From the NCBI GenBank assembly GCA_937894335.1, contig CALCRU010000050.1:1-64000 (forward strand): 64,000 nucleotides of DNA, given 5' to 3'. A program made the translations under genes and the position numbers. Positions within the stretch are counted from its first letter, which is position 1. Each line of letters opens with the position of its first letter. Positions 1 through 8,662 of this stretch are shown here, one piece after another. Source of the DNA: an uncultured Treponema sp. (GTDB taxonomy: Bacteria; Spirochaetota; Spirochaetia; Treponematales; Treponemataceae). The notes below the pieces were generated by a model, which worked only from the letters and a program-made list of their open reading frames with translations, made no database searches and was not told where the DNA came from.

Positions 1-52
1 TCAATTCCATATTTCTATTATATCTCACTTTCCTCTTTTTTCCCGAACAAGT

Positions 53-430
53 CTAATATGTATCAATAAAACAACATTCGACTTCTTGCAATTTTTCTCT
101 TTCAATAGAACTATCTGTTTTTATTGCATCACAGTATTCCTCTGTATACATGAATGTATCTTGAATTTCATACCACCATTTATATATGTTGTTCTGCTTA
201 TCTTCTGGATTAAAAGATGAATTTACCTGTGAAGCCATCATTTTTCCAATAACATCAATTTCGCTACAAACAGCTTGATATAATTTCAAGAACTCAACAG
301 AATAGGTGGAAAAATTATCTTCAACAAATTCAACATATCGTGACATTGAAAGTAATTCATTTTCTAATTCTTTATAATATCGCCAATAATTTTTTAAGAA
401 TTTATAAAATGTATCAGAGTTACGCTGCAT
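53..430 (-). CDS. Short helical protein of unknown function, end of the hsd operon
   Basis: The 125-residue product is rich in aromatic and acidic residues and predicted to be all helical (motif NFSTYSVEF near residue 40). It resembles the first half of a roughly 200-residue family I recall beside restriction systems, so it may be shortened: it stops at a TAG and the same frame stays open beyond the stop to the window edge. An AGGA sits 7 nt before the ATG, and the gene follows the previous one by 23 bp, so it is probably co-transcribed with hsdM-hsdS. Function is not known; a HEPN-like helical fold is only a guess. A GTG at base 28 or ATG at base 10 (minus strand) could start a next gene or be the read-through part of this one. 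Confidence 0.6.
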   Translation of the reverse strand: MQRNSDTFYKFLKNYWRYYKELENELLSMSRYVEFVEDNFSTYSVEFLKLYQAVCSEIDVIGKMMASQVNSSFNPEDKQNNIYKWWYEIQDTFMYTEEYCDAIKTDSSIEREKLQEVECCFIDTY

Positions 431-453
431 ATACGATTCCTGCTTTTAGTTTA

Positions 454-1236
454 TTACCCCATCATCGCACTCATAGCCGCTGTTCCAAGTAACTGAACTA
501 CAGCACCATAAAACCAGCCATGTTTTTCAAGGTGATTTGAAATCTTTGTCATCAAATTTGTTCGTTTAGGCAAAGGATTATTAAGTTTTATACTCTCACA
601 AAGTTCGTTCACCTCTTCAAGCAAATCTTTTAATTCTGCTTTATCTTCGTCGCCTTGTTCCTCAATCTGTTTTTCAAGATTTGAAACAATATTTTGTGCT
701 GTCAATGTTGAATTAATTATGCTGCCAAAATTTATATTACTTCCTGTTGCATTTAAGTTCTGAATATTGATATTCTGTGCCACAGATTTCTCTTGTTCTT
801 CTTTTAATGCTTTTTCTTTGTCCTCAAAGTAAGTTAATGCTTGTGGAGAAAGAGTAAACATAAATCCTCCCATATACTCTGTATGGCGAAAAACCATTCC
901 ATACTGCTTAAGATTATCAAAAATCTGTGTTAATCCATTTTGATATCCTTCAGGTATTTCATCATAACTGGCTTGAATATCATAAGATTTACATTCGTTA
1001 TACATTTTAAGAAGTATTTTCAAGACTTCTTCCGAATTTTTATCCAACATTTTAATTTCCCCTATGACAGGTTGTTTCTCAACAATAGATTTTGCAACAG
1101 CAATTCTTGCATCCTTTTCAGCTTGTCTCTTTGCTTCTCGTACTTGTTTCTCTGCAAGCCGTTTTGCTTCTTGCTGTTGCTTTTTTATTGCTTGTTCTAA
1201 TTTACGAGTATCAAATTCAATCTTAAAAGTTCCCAT
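454..1236 (-). CDS. Unknown protein with coiled coil and hydrophobic C-terminus, inside the RM operon
   Basis: The 260-residue product starts with a Lys/Glu/Gln-rich coiled coil (residues 12-50), has a compact central domain (about 60-140), then an Asn/Ile-rich stretch (INIQNLNATGSNINFGS, near 158-174), a second acidic helix, and a C-terminal HGWFYGAVVQLLGTAAMSA segment that could insert in or lie on a membrane. A GAGG sits 8 nt before the ATG, and hsdS ends 13 bp upstream, so it is an operon member. I do not recognise the family. The Asn/Ile-rich linker followed by a hydrophobic tail recalls regions linking sensor and effector parts in some bacterial conflict proteins, so a membrane-acting accessory defence role is a possible inference, not a call. 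Confidence 0.6.
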   Translation of the reverse strand: MGTFKIEFDTRKLEQAIKKQQQEAKRLAEKQVREAKRQAEKDARIAVAKSIVEKQPVIGEIKMLDKNSEEVLKILLKMYNECKSYDIQASYDEIPEGYQNGLTQIFDNLKQYGMVFRHTEYMGGFMFTLSPQALTYFEDKEKALKEEQEKSVAQNINIQNLNATGSNINFGSIINSTLTAQNIVSNLEKQIEEQGDEDKAELKDLLEEVNELCESIKLNNPLPKRTNLMTKISNHLEKHGWFYGAVVQLLGTAAMSAMMG

Positions 1237-1248
1237 TCACATATCCTC

Positions 1249-2516
1249 TTAATTTAGCCTAATCTTACCCGTCAAGAGTTGCTGCATCATGGCGGTTTTG
1301 AGGTTGCGGTATTTTTCCAGTTTTGCCTTTAAGGTTTCTATTTCTTTGTCCATGCTGGAAAGAACATTGGCGATGGCGGTTTGTTCTTCTTTTGATGGTA
1401 TGAGAACTTTTACATTCTGAATTGCCGTCCGTGAGATTGCAGAAACTTTTGTTCCTGTGATGAACGGTAATAATTGATTATGAAAAATTGCTTGATTCAT
1501 AAAATAACCTAACCATTTAGGAGCGAAATCATCTGTAATTTTACGACATAAGAAAGTATGCAAGCCAGAAACTATTTTCTTTTCTCCAAGATTAAAGACT
1601 TCAACAACTTTACCAACTGTTTCATCTTCAGCTGTATCAGCGATGATAATATCACCTTCTACAATTCCATATTTTGAGAATTTAACATTTATTCCTTCAT
1701 TTATAAATGGAATAGTTTCTTTAGAGCAGTCTAAAATACTTGGATATTTTATTAGTACATCTCCGTAGTGTACATTTTGATATTCACCTTTTGAATCATT
1801 TAAGCAATCTCTTGTAAAACTATTATTAGGTTTGAATTCAAAAATCTCACCCAAACTTTTCACTTTCCAATCCTCTGGAATCAATCCGAGTTCGGTTTGT
1901 TTGTAGGCTGGGGATTTGGTTTGCGGGCCGAAACATGGGAGGCGCTTTTTGCCAGTCAGAAGTTCCTGCATTGCGCCCTGCTTGATGTTCTTTTTTTCTG
2001 GAGCAGTTTTTCTGTTGTGGAAATAAGGGCATCCACATCGGAAAGGGCTTTTGCGATTCGCTGCTGTTCGGGGAGAGGGGGAAGTGGGATACACACATCT
2101 TTTATTTGAGGCACGGTTAATTGAGGTACACCTGTACTTTCATTTGGAAATTTCACAACCTCATTTATAAATTCTGAAATGAAAAAATTATCTGTTTGAT
2201 TTTTATTTCTTGACTCTAATACTAAAAGACGGATAACAGCATCGAAATCATCTTTTCGATACATAGAAACGCCTACGGTTCCTCTTCCAGTTATTGTAAT
2301 TGAATCTCCTTTATATCTAGGTAAATCTGTGAATCCATAAACTCCTTCATTTTCCAACCCATTTGAAAAGATTTTATATTTGTATTTATCAGATTGATAA
2401 TATGAAAAATGCTGTTTATTTACATCACCACCAGCTCTCATTTCAAATAATTCACCCAAACTTTTCACTTCCCAATCATCAGGAATCAATCCAACTTCTG
2501 TCTGCTTCATTTTCAT
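1249..2516 (-). pseudogene. hsdS: Type I restriction specificity subunit HsdS, split by a frameshift in an A7 tract
   Basis: HsdS supplies the two target-recognition domains of a type I restriction-modification complex. The first half reads from ATG 2516 (KQTEVGLIPDDWEVKSLGE, then TRD1 and a PLPPLPEQQRIA helix) but hits a stop at 1956. The second half (KQTELGLIPEDWKVKSLGE, TRD2, PSKEEQTAIANVL, final QQLLTGKIRLN) is in another frame down to 1249. The shift maps to T7 on the plus strand at 1991-1997 (A7 in the gene): one extra A would give QKKKNIKQGAMQELLTG and a continuous protein of about 422 residues. This may be phase variation, a genuine half-subunit able to dimerise, or an assembly error. 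The ATG overlaps the stop of the upstream gene (ATGA). Confidence 0.85.
1991..1997 (-). repeat. A7 homopolymer at the hsdS frameshift
   Basis: Seven A residues in the coding strand between the central conserved helix of HsdS and the second target-recognition repeat. Eight would restore the frame. The position, exactly between the two specificity half-repeats, means length changes switch between a one-TRD and a two-TRD protein. Confidence 0.7.
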
Positions 2517-3109
2517 TCCTTGTCCTTTAGGGATTCCTCTATCTCTTCAATCGTAGGGAGACTGCTTTTAAAATCCACGGGATACACTTTGGAAAGCTCG
2601 TATTCAGAAATGCCAATCGGCACGGCAGAACTTTCAAGCGAATACTGAGCCACAATATCATTTTTGCTTTTGCAGATTAAAAGTCCAAGCGTCGGATTAT
2701 CTCCTTCTTTCTTCATAATATGATTTACGGCAGACACGTACAGCCCAAGCTGCCCCAAATCCGCAGCCTTGAATTTTCTCATGCCGAAATCGTCAACGGG
2801 CTGTTGACGATTTTCAACATCTTTATATAACTCATAAAAATACTTCATATATTTTAGATTTGTGGGAGACAAGCCTTTTACACCCGGCAATTCATTTTTT
2901 AAGTCATTGCTCAGTCTTTTATAAAATCCACTGCCGTATTTATTTTCACTCTGTTTTGAAACAATATCTTTTCCAACCGACCAGTAGAATTCAAGATAGT
3001 AATTCAGTACGGCAGAATGCGCCTTTAACTGCTGGCTCAAATACCGTTCTTTAAGTTCCTGTAACCAAGATGTATATTCATTGTCATAAACTGTTATTTC
3101 GTTTCCCAT
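2513..3109 (-). CDS. DUF1016 (YhcG-type) protein lacking its nuclease core
   Basis: Residues 1-115 match the N-terminal DUF1016 helical domain (YWSVGKDIV, GSGFYKRLSNDLKNELP, GLSPTNLKYMKYFYELY). Residues 125-180 match the extreme C-terminal part of the companion PD-(D/E)XK nuclease domain (LGLYVSAVNHI, GDNPTLGLLICKSKND, IGISEYELSKVYP). Family members run about 340-380 residues; here only 198 remain, and the intervening part with the catalytic acidic residues and lysine is missing in frame. The junction lies next to an 11-bp perfect inverted repeat (2787-2813). The Shine-Dalgarno AGGAGAGG precedes the ATG. DUF1016 genes are often embedded in type I RM operons, as here between hsdM and hsdS. Without the core it should be nuclease-inactive, though it could still bind partners. 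Confidence 0.75.
   Translation of the reverse strand: MGNEITVYDNEYTSWLQELKERYLSQQLKAHSAVLNYYLEFYWSVGKDIVSKQSENKYGSGFYKRLSNDLKNELPGVKGLSPTNLKYMKYFYELYKDVENRQQPVDDFGMRKFKAADLGQLGLYVSAVNHIMKKEGDNPTLGLLICKSKNDIVAQYSLESSAVPIGISEYELSKVYPVDFKSSLPTIEEIEESLKDKE
2787..2813. repeat. 11-bp perfect inverted repeat at the DUF1016 deletion junction
   Basis: AAATCGTCAAC (2787-2797) and GTTGACGATTT (2803-2813) are perfect complements around a 5-nt loop. It lies within the codons joining the two family segments (QQPVDDFG), so it may have promoted or been created by the deletion. Confidence 0.6.
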
Positions 3110-3123
3110 AGTTCATTCCTCTC

Positions 3124-5514
3124 CTACAACTTAAATCCCATCTGAGCAAGGTGAGCGGCAACTTCTTTTTCTTCTTCTGCGAGTTTTTCGGTGAGTTCTG
3201 GCAATGTGTTTTCGTATCGCTCGTAGAGTTGGACAATCCGCTTTGTAAGATGATTTGCAACTGTTACATAAAGGTTCTGGATTCCCTGATCAATTGTTTT
3301 GTACCATTTGCGGTTTACAAGAAGGTCTGTTATTTCTGAATCGGTAAAAGTGTTGTAACGTTTGCGGCAGTTTTCGTCCAGCTTCTTTTTGAGGTCGGCA
3401 ATTGTTTTCTTTTGTGATTTTATGGAAGCTTCATAAGCTTTGCACTTTTTAAGGATTTCAGGCTCCTGCGAAAGTTCATCATCTTCTGTGTTTTCTTCTA
3501 CAAACTCTTCAAACTCGCTTTCTGTCTGACTAAGTTTTTCTTCAGCTTCTTCAATCGCTTTTTGTTCTGTTTCAAAAAAGGCATCGAGAACAATCTGCTT
3601 TGGAATAAGGCGGCCTTCCCAGCCGATTACTTTTGGCTCCTTTGGCTTTTTATTTTTTGCAGAATCTTTCTTTGCTTTTTTGCTTTCTTTTGGTTCTTCC
3701 TTTATACCATCAGTTACTTTTGCAAGCTTGTAACCAAGTTCATCCTGAATAACAAGAAGAACATCATCATTCATTGTTTCGTTCCAGTAAGCAAGAAGCA
3801 CCTGATAAACATCGTATTTATCGAGCAGTTCTAGCTTTGTGAACTTGGAAAGAATTTCTTCCGAAAGCTTTAAGATGATTTCTTTGTTTGAATCCGCAGG
3901 CTTTAGGTTTGTAAGAATTGGATTTGCAAATGTCTTCCATTCTTCAAAGGCTTTGTTTACCTTTTTGTTGTATTCAAGAAATTCTGCGTTTTCCGTGATT
4001 GTCTTGTGAACATCATCTTTTTGAATGAGAAGTTTGTAAAAGCCTTTTCGTCCTGTGTATTCACCAAAGATTTCTTTTTTAAGATTTGGAAAGACATTCC
4101 AGAAGTGAGGAATATTGTCTATATCTTCCTGCGGGATTCCACCATAAAGATGAGCCTCAATGCTCTGCAAATCTTCTTTTTCGCTTGAATCGATGTAGCG
4201 GGGAATGTTCAAGTTATAGGCGTTCTTTTCGATGATTTCTGCAAAAGGAACAAAGCGGCTGAAGCCCGGAATCTCCGTCATTGAATTAAAGGTTGTTACG
4301 ATTTTGTAAATATCCTGCTCGCGAAGACGGTTTTTGTCTCCATCTTTTATAAATCCGTGGCTGGCATCAATCATAAAAATGCCGGTGCGGTTAGCGGTGT
4401 TTTCTTTGTCGAGCACGATGATACAGGCTGGAATTCCAGTTCCGTAAAAAAGGTTTGCAGGAAGTCCGATTATTCCTTTAATAAGATGACGGTCAATTAT
4501 GTTCTTACGGATTGTTTCTTCTGCATTTCCACGGAATAAAACACCGTGCGGAAGAATTACGGCAGCTTTACCAGTGTTGTTTTTCATGGATTTGATAATA
4601 TGCAAAAGCCATGCGTAGTCTCCGTTTTTCTCTGGAGGAAGTTCATCGTAATCATCAAAGCGGCCATAAGGCTTTAAGCCGTCCATCCAGTTTTTCATAC
4701 TGAAAGGCGGATTTGCTACGATGTAATCGAACTTTCGGAGTTTGGTGTCATCATTATCATCTTTATACCATGGGTCAGAAAAAGTGTTGTCTGAATGAAT
4801 CTCCCCGGAAGGAATGTTATGAAGGACTACATTCATTTTTGCAAGACCAGCGGTGGAAATATCTTTTTCCTGACCGTAAATTGCAAGCGGAAATGGAGCT
4901 TCGTTTGCGGCGCGAATCAAAAGCGAACCAGAGCCACAGGCCGGGTCGTAAATTGTTGCGTCCCTGTTCGTGCAGGAAGAAATATCGATTACCTTGGCAA
5001 GAATGCGGCTTACTTCGGCAGGTGTATAGAACTGCCCCTTGCTCTTTCCGCTGGCTGTAGCAAAGTTTCGCATAAGATATTCGTAAGCGTCGCCAATAAG
5101 GTCATCATCTTCTGCCTTGTTGTTTTTAAAATCAAGTTCCGGCTTTTGAAAAATGGCAATGAGACCTGTAAGCTTGTCCACCATTTCATCGCCCTTGCCG
5201 ATTTTTGATTCATCGTTAAAGTGAGCGTTGTTTATGATTCCTGTAAGATTGTTTGCTTCCGCAAGCTTTGCAATCAATTTGTCGATTTCTTCGCCTATGT
5301 TTTTATTTCCTTTTAATGCGACAAGATCTTCAAAACTTGCTCCATCTGGAATTGCTATTGCGCCGTAAGGGTCGTCTTTGTATTTATCCGAAACATATTT
5401 TACAAACAAGAGGGTGAGAATGTAGTCTTTATATTGAGAGGCATCCATACCGCCGCGAAGCTTGTCGCAGCTTGCCCAAAGCGAACTGTAGAGTTGTGAT
5501 TTTTTAACTGCCAT
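3124..5514 (-). CDS. hsdM: Type I restriction-modification system DNA methyltransferase subunit HsdM
   Basis: HsdM transfers a methyl group from SAM to adenine N6 within the sites chosen by HsdS. The 796-residue product has the N-terminal HsdM helical domain (about 1-130, SLWASCDKLRGGMDASQYKDY), the SAM-binding motif DPACGSGSLLI (near 189) and catalytic motif IV NPPF (near 267), followed by a long C-terminal region with charged coiled-coil stretches (about 620-720, Lys/Glu-rich) ending in a HsdM-like DNA-binding part. It is longer than minimal HsdM (about 500), as in other large HsdM variants. It is first in the operon hsdM-DUF1016-hsdS-two unknowns; hsdR is not seen in the window and may lie to the left. 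The -10 TATAAT ends 6 nt before the ATG, so the message appears leaderless. Confidence 0.93.
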   Translation of the reverse strand: MAVKKSQLYSSLWASCDKLRGGMDASQYKDYILTLLFVKYVSDKYKDDPYGAIAIPDGASFEDLVALKGNKNIGEEIDKLIAKLAEANNLTGIINNAHFNDESKIGKGDEMVDKLTGLIAIFQKPELDFKNNKAEDDDLIGDAYEYLMRNFATASGKSKGQFYTPAEVSRILAKVIDISSCTNRDATIYDPACGSGSLLIRAANEAPFPLAIYGQEKDISTAGLAKMNVVLHNIPSGEIHSDNTFSDPWYKDDNDDTKLRKFDYIVANPPFSMKNWMDGLKPYGRFDDYDELPPEKNGDYAWLLHIIKSMKNNTGKAAVILPHGVLFRGNAEETIRKNIIDRHLIKGIIGLPANLFYGTGIPACIIVLDKENTANRTGIFMIDASHGFIKDGDKNRLREQDIYKIVTTFNSMTEIPGFSRFVPFAEIIEKNAYNLNIPRYIDSSEKEDLQSIEAHLYGGIPQEDIDNIPHFWNVFPNLKKEIFGEYTGRKGFYKLLIQKDDVHKTITENAEFLEYNKKVNKAFEEWKTFANPILTNLKPADSNKEIILKLSEEILSKFTKLELLDKYDVYQVLLAYWNETMNDDVLLVIQDELGYKLAKVTDGIKEEPKESKKAKKDSAKNKKPKEPKVIGWEGRLIPKQIVLDAFFETEQKAIEEAEEKLSQTESEFEEFVEENTEDDELSQEPEILKKCKAYEASIKSQKKTIADLKKKLDENCRKRYNTFTDSEITDLLVNRKWYKTIDQGIQNLYVTVANHLTKRIVQLYERYENTLPELTEKLAEEEKEVAAHLAQMGFKL

Positions 5515-5529
5515 AGGGGAATTATAGCA
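5515..5529 (-). promoter_or_regulatory. Extended -10 promoter of the hsd operon
   Basis: On the minus strand TGCTATAAT (hexamer 5526-5521) is a perfect extended -10. Only 6 nt separate it from the hsdM ATG, so transcription should start at the start codon. No good -35 is visible. Confidence 0.6.
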
Positions 5530-5598
5530 TGAAATTTAGTGTTTTTTCTATAGAACTCCATCATTCAGAAAATATTGGCTCACTTTCCCCGCCAGCCC

Positions 5599-7080
5599 CT
5601 ACCCTCGTCTCTCCTCCATAGTCCGCTGCAAGAAAGGCCCAATCCTGCTATCAGGGTTGGCACACACATCCGCCACCGTGCCCAGAGCAATCACATTGCC
5701 GCCTTTGGCGCCGGCTTCCGGGCCCAGTTCCACAATCCAGTCGGCGTGGGAAAGGACTTGGATGTCGTGGTCAACAAGAACTACTGTGTTTCCGTCGGCA
5801 ATCAGGTCGTCCATCACGCCGATAAGGCCTTCAAGGTTTGATGGGTGGAGGCCTATGCTGGGCTCGTCCAGAACATACAGCACTCCTGTGGTACGGTTGC
5901 GCACGGCTCTGGCAAGCTGCATCCGCTGGCGCTCTCCGGTGCTCAAGGTTGAGGCGGCCCGGTCCAGAGAAATATAGGAAAGTCCCAGCTGCACAAGGCG
6001 GCGGGCGGTGTCGTTAAAGGATTCCACAATCCGTTCTGCCATGGACCGCATTTCTTCGGGCAAAGATGACGGAACTTTAGCTACCCATTCAATCAGTTCG
6101 CTTAAAGTCATCTCGCAGGCTTTGTCCAAAGATATTCCCTGTAAAAGGGGAGCACGGGCTTTATCGGAAAGTCTTGTACCTTTGCAGCAGGGGCAGGTTC
6201 CCTCGTGCAAAAACTTTTCCACCCGCTTCATGCCTTTTTCATCCTTCACTTTGGAAAGGGCATTTTCCACCGTGTATGTGGCGTTAAAGTAGGTGAAGTC
6301 CATCTCTCCTGCAATGCCGGTGTTGGGATTGTGATAGAGGATGTGTTTTTTTTCAGCAGGGCCGTGAAAGACAATCTCCCGCTCTTTTTTTGTCAGCTGG
6401 CAAAAGGGAACATCTGTGCGAACTCCCATCTCCCGAGCAATGTCTTTCATCAGAGACCACATCAAAGTCTGCCATGGAAGAACCGCTCCCTCATCAATAG
6501 TAAGGGACTCGTCGGGAACAAGGGTGCTTTCATCCACAGTGCGGACAACTCCTGTTCCCTCACATTCAGGGCAGGCTCCTCCAGAATTAAAGGCAAGGTC
6601 TTCCGCGCCGGGGCCGTAAAAATGCTCGCCACACTCAGGACAGACAAGTTCTTGCTCCGCCGCAACCGCAAGCGACGGCTCAACATAATGACCATTAGGG
6701 CAGCGATGCTTTGCAAGACGGGAATACATGAGCCTCAATGAGTTTAAAAGTTCCGTTGAAGTTCCAAAAGTGCTTCTTATTCCAGGAACGCCGGGCCGCT
6801 GATGCAAGGCAAGGGATGCTGGAACATAGCGCACTTCGTCCACCTGAGCGCGGCTCGCTTCCGTCATTCGTCGCCTGGTGTAAGTGGAAAGGGATTCAAG
6901 GTAACGGCGGCTTCCTTCCGCATACAAAACGCCCAGCGCAAGAGAAGACTTTCCGCTTCCCGAAACGCCCGCGATGCCGGTGATTTTGTTTAGGGGAATG
7001 TCCACATCGATGTTCTTTAAGTTGTGGGCCTTTGCACCGCGAATCTGAATGTGGGTGGGAAGATTTTTTGCGTCAGTCAT
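5599..7080 (-). pseudogene. UvrA-like ABC ATPase, N-terminal half only
   Basis: The 493-residue product carries the first nucleotide-binding unit of a UvrA paralogue: Walker A GVSGSGKSSLA (near 38), insertion domain, a zinc-binding CPECGEHF and CPECEGTG region (near 176-200), CPCCKGTRLSD, ABC signature LSTGERQRMQLARAVRN (near 388) and Walker B VLYVLDEPSIGLHP (near 408). Full relatives of the UvrA2/drug-resistance type have a second half with another Walker A and total about 750-850 residues. Here a stop follows EERRG, and the downstream sequence does not continue the family in frame. The break lies 84 bp from the hsdM start, so acquisition of the RM locus may have removed the C-terminal half. 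Composition is richer in G+C than the hsd genes. It has a good AAGGAG Shine-Dalgarno. A functional half-protein is less likely but not excluded. Confidence 0.75.
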
Positions 7081-7176
7081 GAAGTGCTCCTTGCTTTGCC
7101 GGCAGAAACATCATATAGCATTTTGCAAAAAAACTGTAGGGTCCCCTCCGCTCTAATCAAAACCTTTGCCCTACCC

Positions 7177-7205
7177 TTGACTTTCCCCCACACACGGCAT
7201 ATCAT
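7177..7205 (+). promoter_or_regulatory. Sigma-70 promoter, leaderless start of the TPR lipoprotein
   Basis: TTGACT (7177-7182), 17-bp spacer, TATCAT (7200-7205). The ATG at 7212 is at the expected +1, and there is no Shine-Dalgarno. Confidence 0.65.
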
Positions 7206-7211
7206 TCCCAC

Positions 7212-7865
7212 ATGCACAGACAACACAAGGCACTTTGCATTCTTGCACTTTTTTTTACAGTTATGTTTTCTTCCTGCGTGCTTAAGGCGGGAGACGCAGC
7301 AATACAGAGAGGCTCGGCTCTTTTCCAGCGCAAAAAATTTGACGAGGCGCGCACATACTTTGAGGCGGCTCTTAACGAAGAAACCACTTTTCCAAAGGAT
7401 TCCATTTACATCCTCATTTCCAACTGCTACTCCCAACAGGGCGACTATGACAATGCAATAGACTGGCGCAAAAAGGCTCTGGAACTTTCACCAGAAGACG
7501 AATCAAACTATCTTAATCTGGCCTTCTTGTATCGGCTTAAAAAGGATGATGCCACTGCGGAATCCCTGTTTAAAAAAGCGGCAGAACTAAAGCCAGAAGA
7601 TCCTGCCCCCTATGCAAGCCTTGCTTCGCTTTACATTACAAGCGGAAATATGGAAGACGCTCTTTCCATGCTACTTACCGCAAACGAACTAGACGAAAAC
7701 ATTCCCATAGTACATGCTGATTTGGCTGTTGTCTACGCACGGCTGGGACAGTTTCTTAAGGCGGAAGAAGAACTTGAAATTGCAGAGGAACTTAAAGCCG
7801 ACAACATTGCGCTTTTTAGGCAGGAAGTTGAATCCCTTAGGGAATCTTCGGTAGACTCTAACTAA
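7212..7865 (+). CDS. TPR-repeat lipoprotein
   Basis: The first 22 residues form a lipoprotein signal (basic start, hydrophobic ALFFTVMF, lipobox FSSC with Cys22), so the mature protein should be lipid-anchored on the periplasmic side or outer surface. Residues 30-215 are about five tetratricopeptide repeats (A-x3-RGSALFQRKKFDEA, ISNCYSQQGDYDNAIDW, LNLAFLYRLKKDDATAESLF, ASLASLYITSGNMEDAL, ADLAVVYARLGQFLKAE), a scaffold for protein-protein contacts. Partner and process cannot be told from the sequence. It is monocistronic and its last codons overlap convergently with the neighbouring methyltransferase by 8 bp. Confidence 0.85.
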   Translation: MHRQHKALCILALFFTVMFSSCVLKAGDAAIQRGSALFQRKKFDEARTYFEAALNEETTFPKDSIYILISNCYSQQGDYDNAIDWRKKALELSPEDESNYLNLAFLYRLKKDDATAESLFKKAAELKPEDPAPYASLASLYITSGNMEDALSMLLTANELDENIPIVHADLAVVYARLGQFLKAEEELEIAEELKADNIALFRQEVESLRESSVDSN

Positions 7866-8589
7866 GAAGAACTACGACTTCTGGTTCCGATTCAGTAAAG
7901 GGTGACCGTTTAAAATCAGAATAGAGTTTTATGTCTTTAAATCCTGCCTCGGTGGCATAAGAGCACAGTTCATCTACAGGCAGGGGGTAAACTTTTTTAT
8001 CTTCTGTTACCGGGAGAATTTTTCCGTTTCCGTTTTCCAAGTTGCGGCAAAGATATTGGCTTCCGCTTGAGTCCATGTGAATTTCTGTAAACAACTTTAC
8101 CCGTATGCTTTCCCTAACAGGCAGTTGGATAAATTCACTGTCATAATTGTGAGCGTATGAATTCATTCCCACAACAAGGGTTCCGTCGGGAGCAAGCAAC
8201 TTCTTACAGTCCTGAAGAAATTTGCGCACCAGTTCAGGCTCGCCTATTTCTATAATCTTGTCGTTTAGAATGGAGATGATGTTGTAAAATCCCTTTCCCA
8301 AAAACTGAATCATTTCTGTGGGAGACATAAGAAAAAACCTTATGGACATGAGCTGGTTTCTTCTTCTGAGTGTGGCGGAATTAAGTATTTCTTTTGATGA
8401 CTCTATGCCCGTAACATCGTGACCCATTTTTGCAAGGGTATGTTCAAAGAGGCCTGTCCCACATTCAACGCGCAGAATTTTTGCAGGGGCGGCATACAGT
8501 CCTGTAAGAGCTTCATAAAACTCCTTTTGAGCGTCGCTAACGGGAAAAAGTTCATCATAGTATTCTATTACATTTTTTATATAATCCAC
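7858..8589 (-). CDS. Class I SAM-dependent methyltransferase
   Basis: The 243-residue product has the Rossmann SAM site ILRVECGTGLFEHTLAK (near 37-53, with E in place of the usual D/G), the acidic end of strand 2 (VTGIESS) and a motif IV-like NIISILNDKI. The substrate cannot be deduced. The start is a GTG: the preceding TTGCAA-17-TAAAAT promoter ends exactly 6 nt before it, and no Shine-Dalgarno is seen. Confidence 0.8.
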   Translation of the reverse strand: MDYIKNVIEYYDELFPVSDAQKEFYEALTGLYAAPAKILRVECGTGLFEHTLAKMGHDVTGIESSKEILNSATLRRRNQLMSIRFFLMSPTEMIQFLGKGFYNIISILNDKIIEIGEPELVRKFLQDCKKLLAPDGTLVVGMNSYAHNYDSEFIQLPVRESIRVKLFTEIHMDSSGSQYLCRNLENGNGKILPVTEDKKVYPLPVDELCSYATEAGFKDIKLYSDFKRSPFTESEPEVVVLLS

Positions 8590-8595
8590 AAATTC

Positions 8596-8624
8596 ATTTT
8601 ACAATGGGATTCGAGAATTTGCAA
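8596..8624 (-). promoter_or_regulatory. Sigma-70 promoter giving a leaderless GTG start
   Basis: On the minus strand TTGCAA (8624-8619), 17-bp spacer, TAAAAT (8601-8596), then 6 nt and the GTG at 8589. Confidence 0.65.
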
Positions 8625-8662
8625 ACTTTTTTTGCTGATTTTAAGAAAGAAATTTAACCTGT

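Noticed and set aside
1..28. GTG or ATG start of a further minus-strand gene (possibly hsdR)
   Set aside because: Only 9 codons are in the window, the Shine-Dalgarno distance is poor, and the frame is continuous with the stop of the preceding gene.
940..1252. Plus-strand Cys/Phe-rich ORFs over the coiled-coil gene
   Set aside because: Low-complexity antisense of Lys/Glu codons, no start signals.
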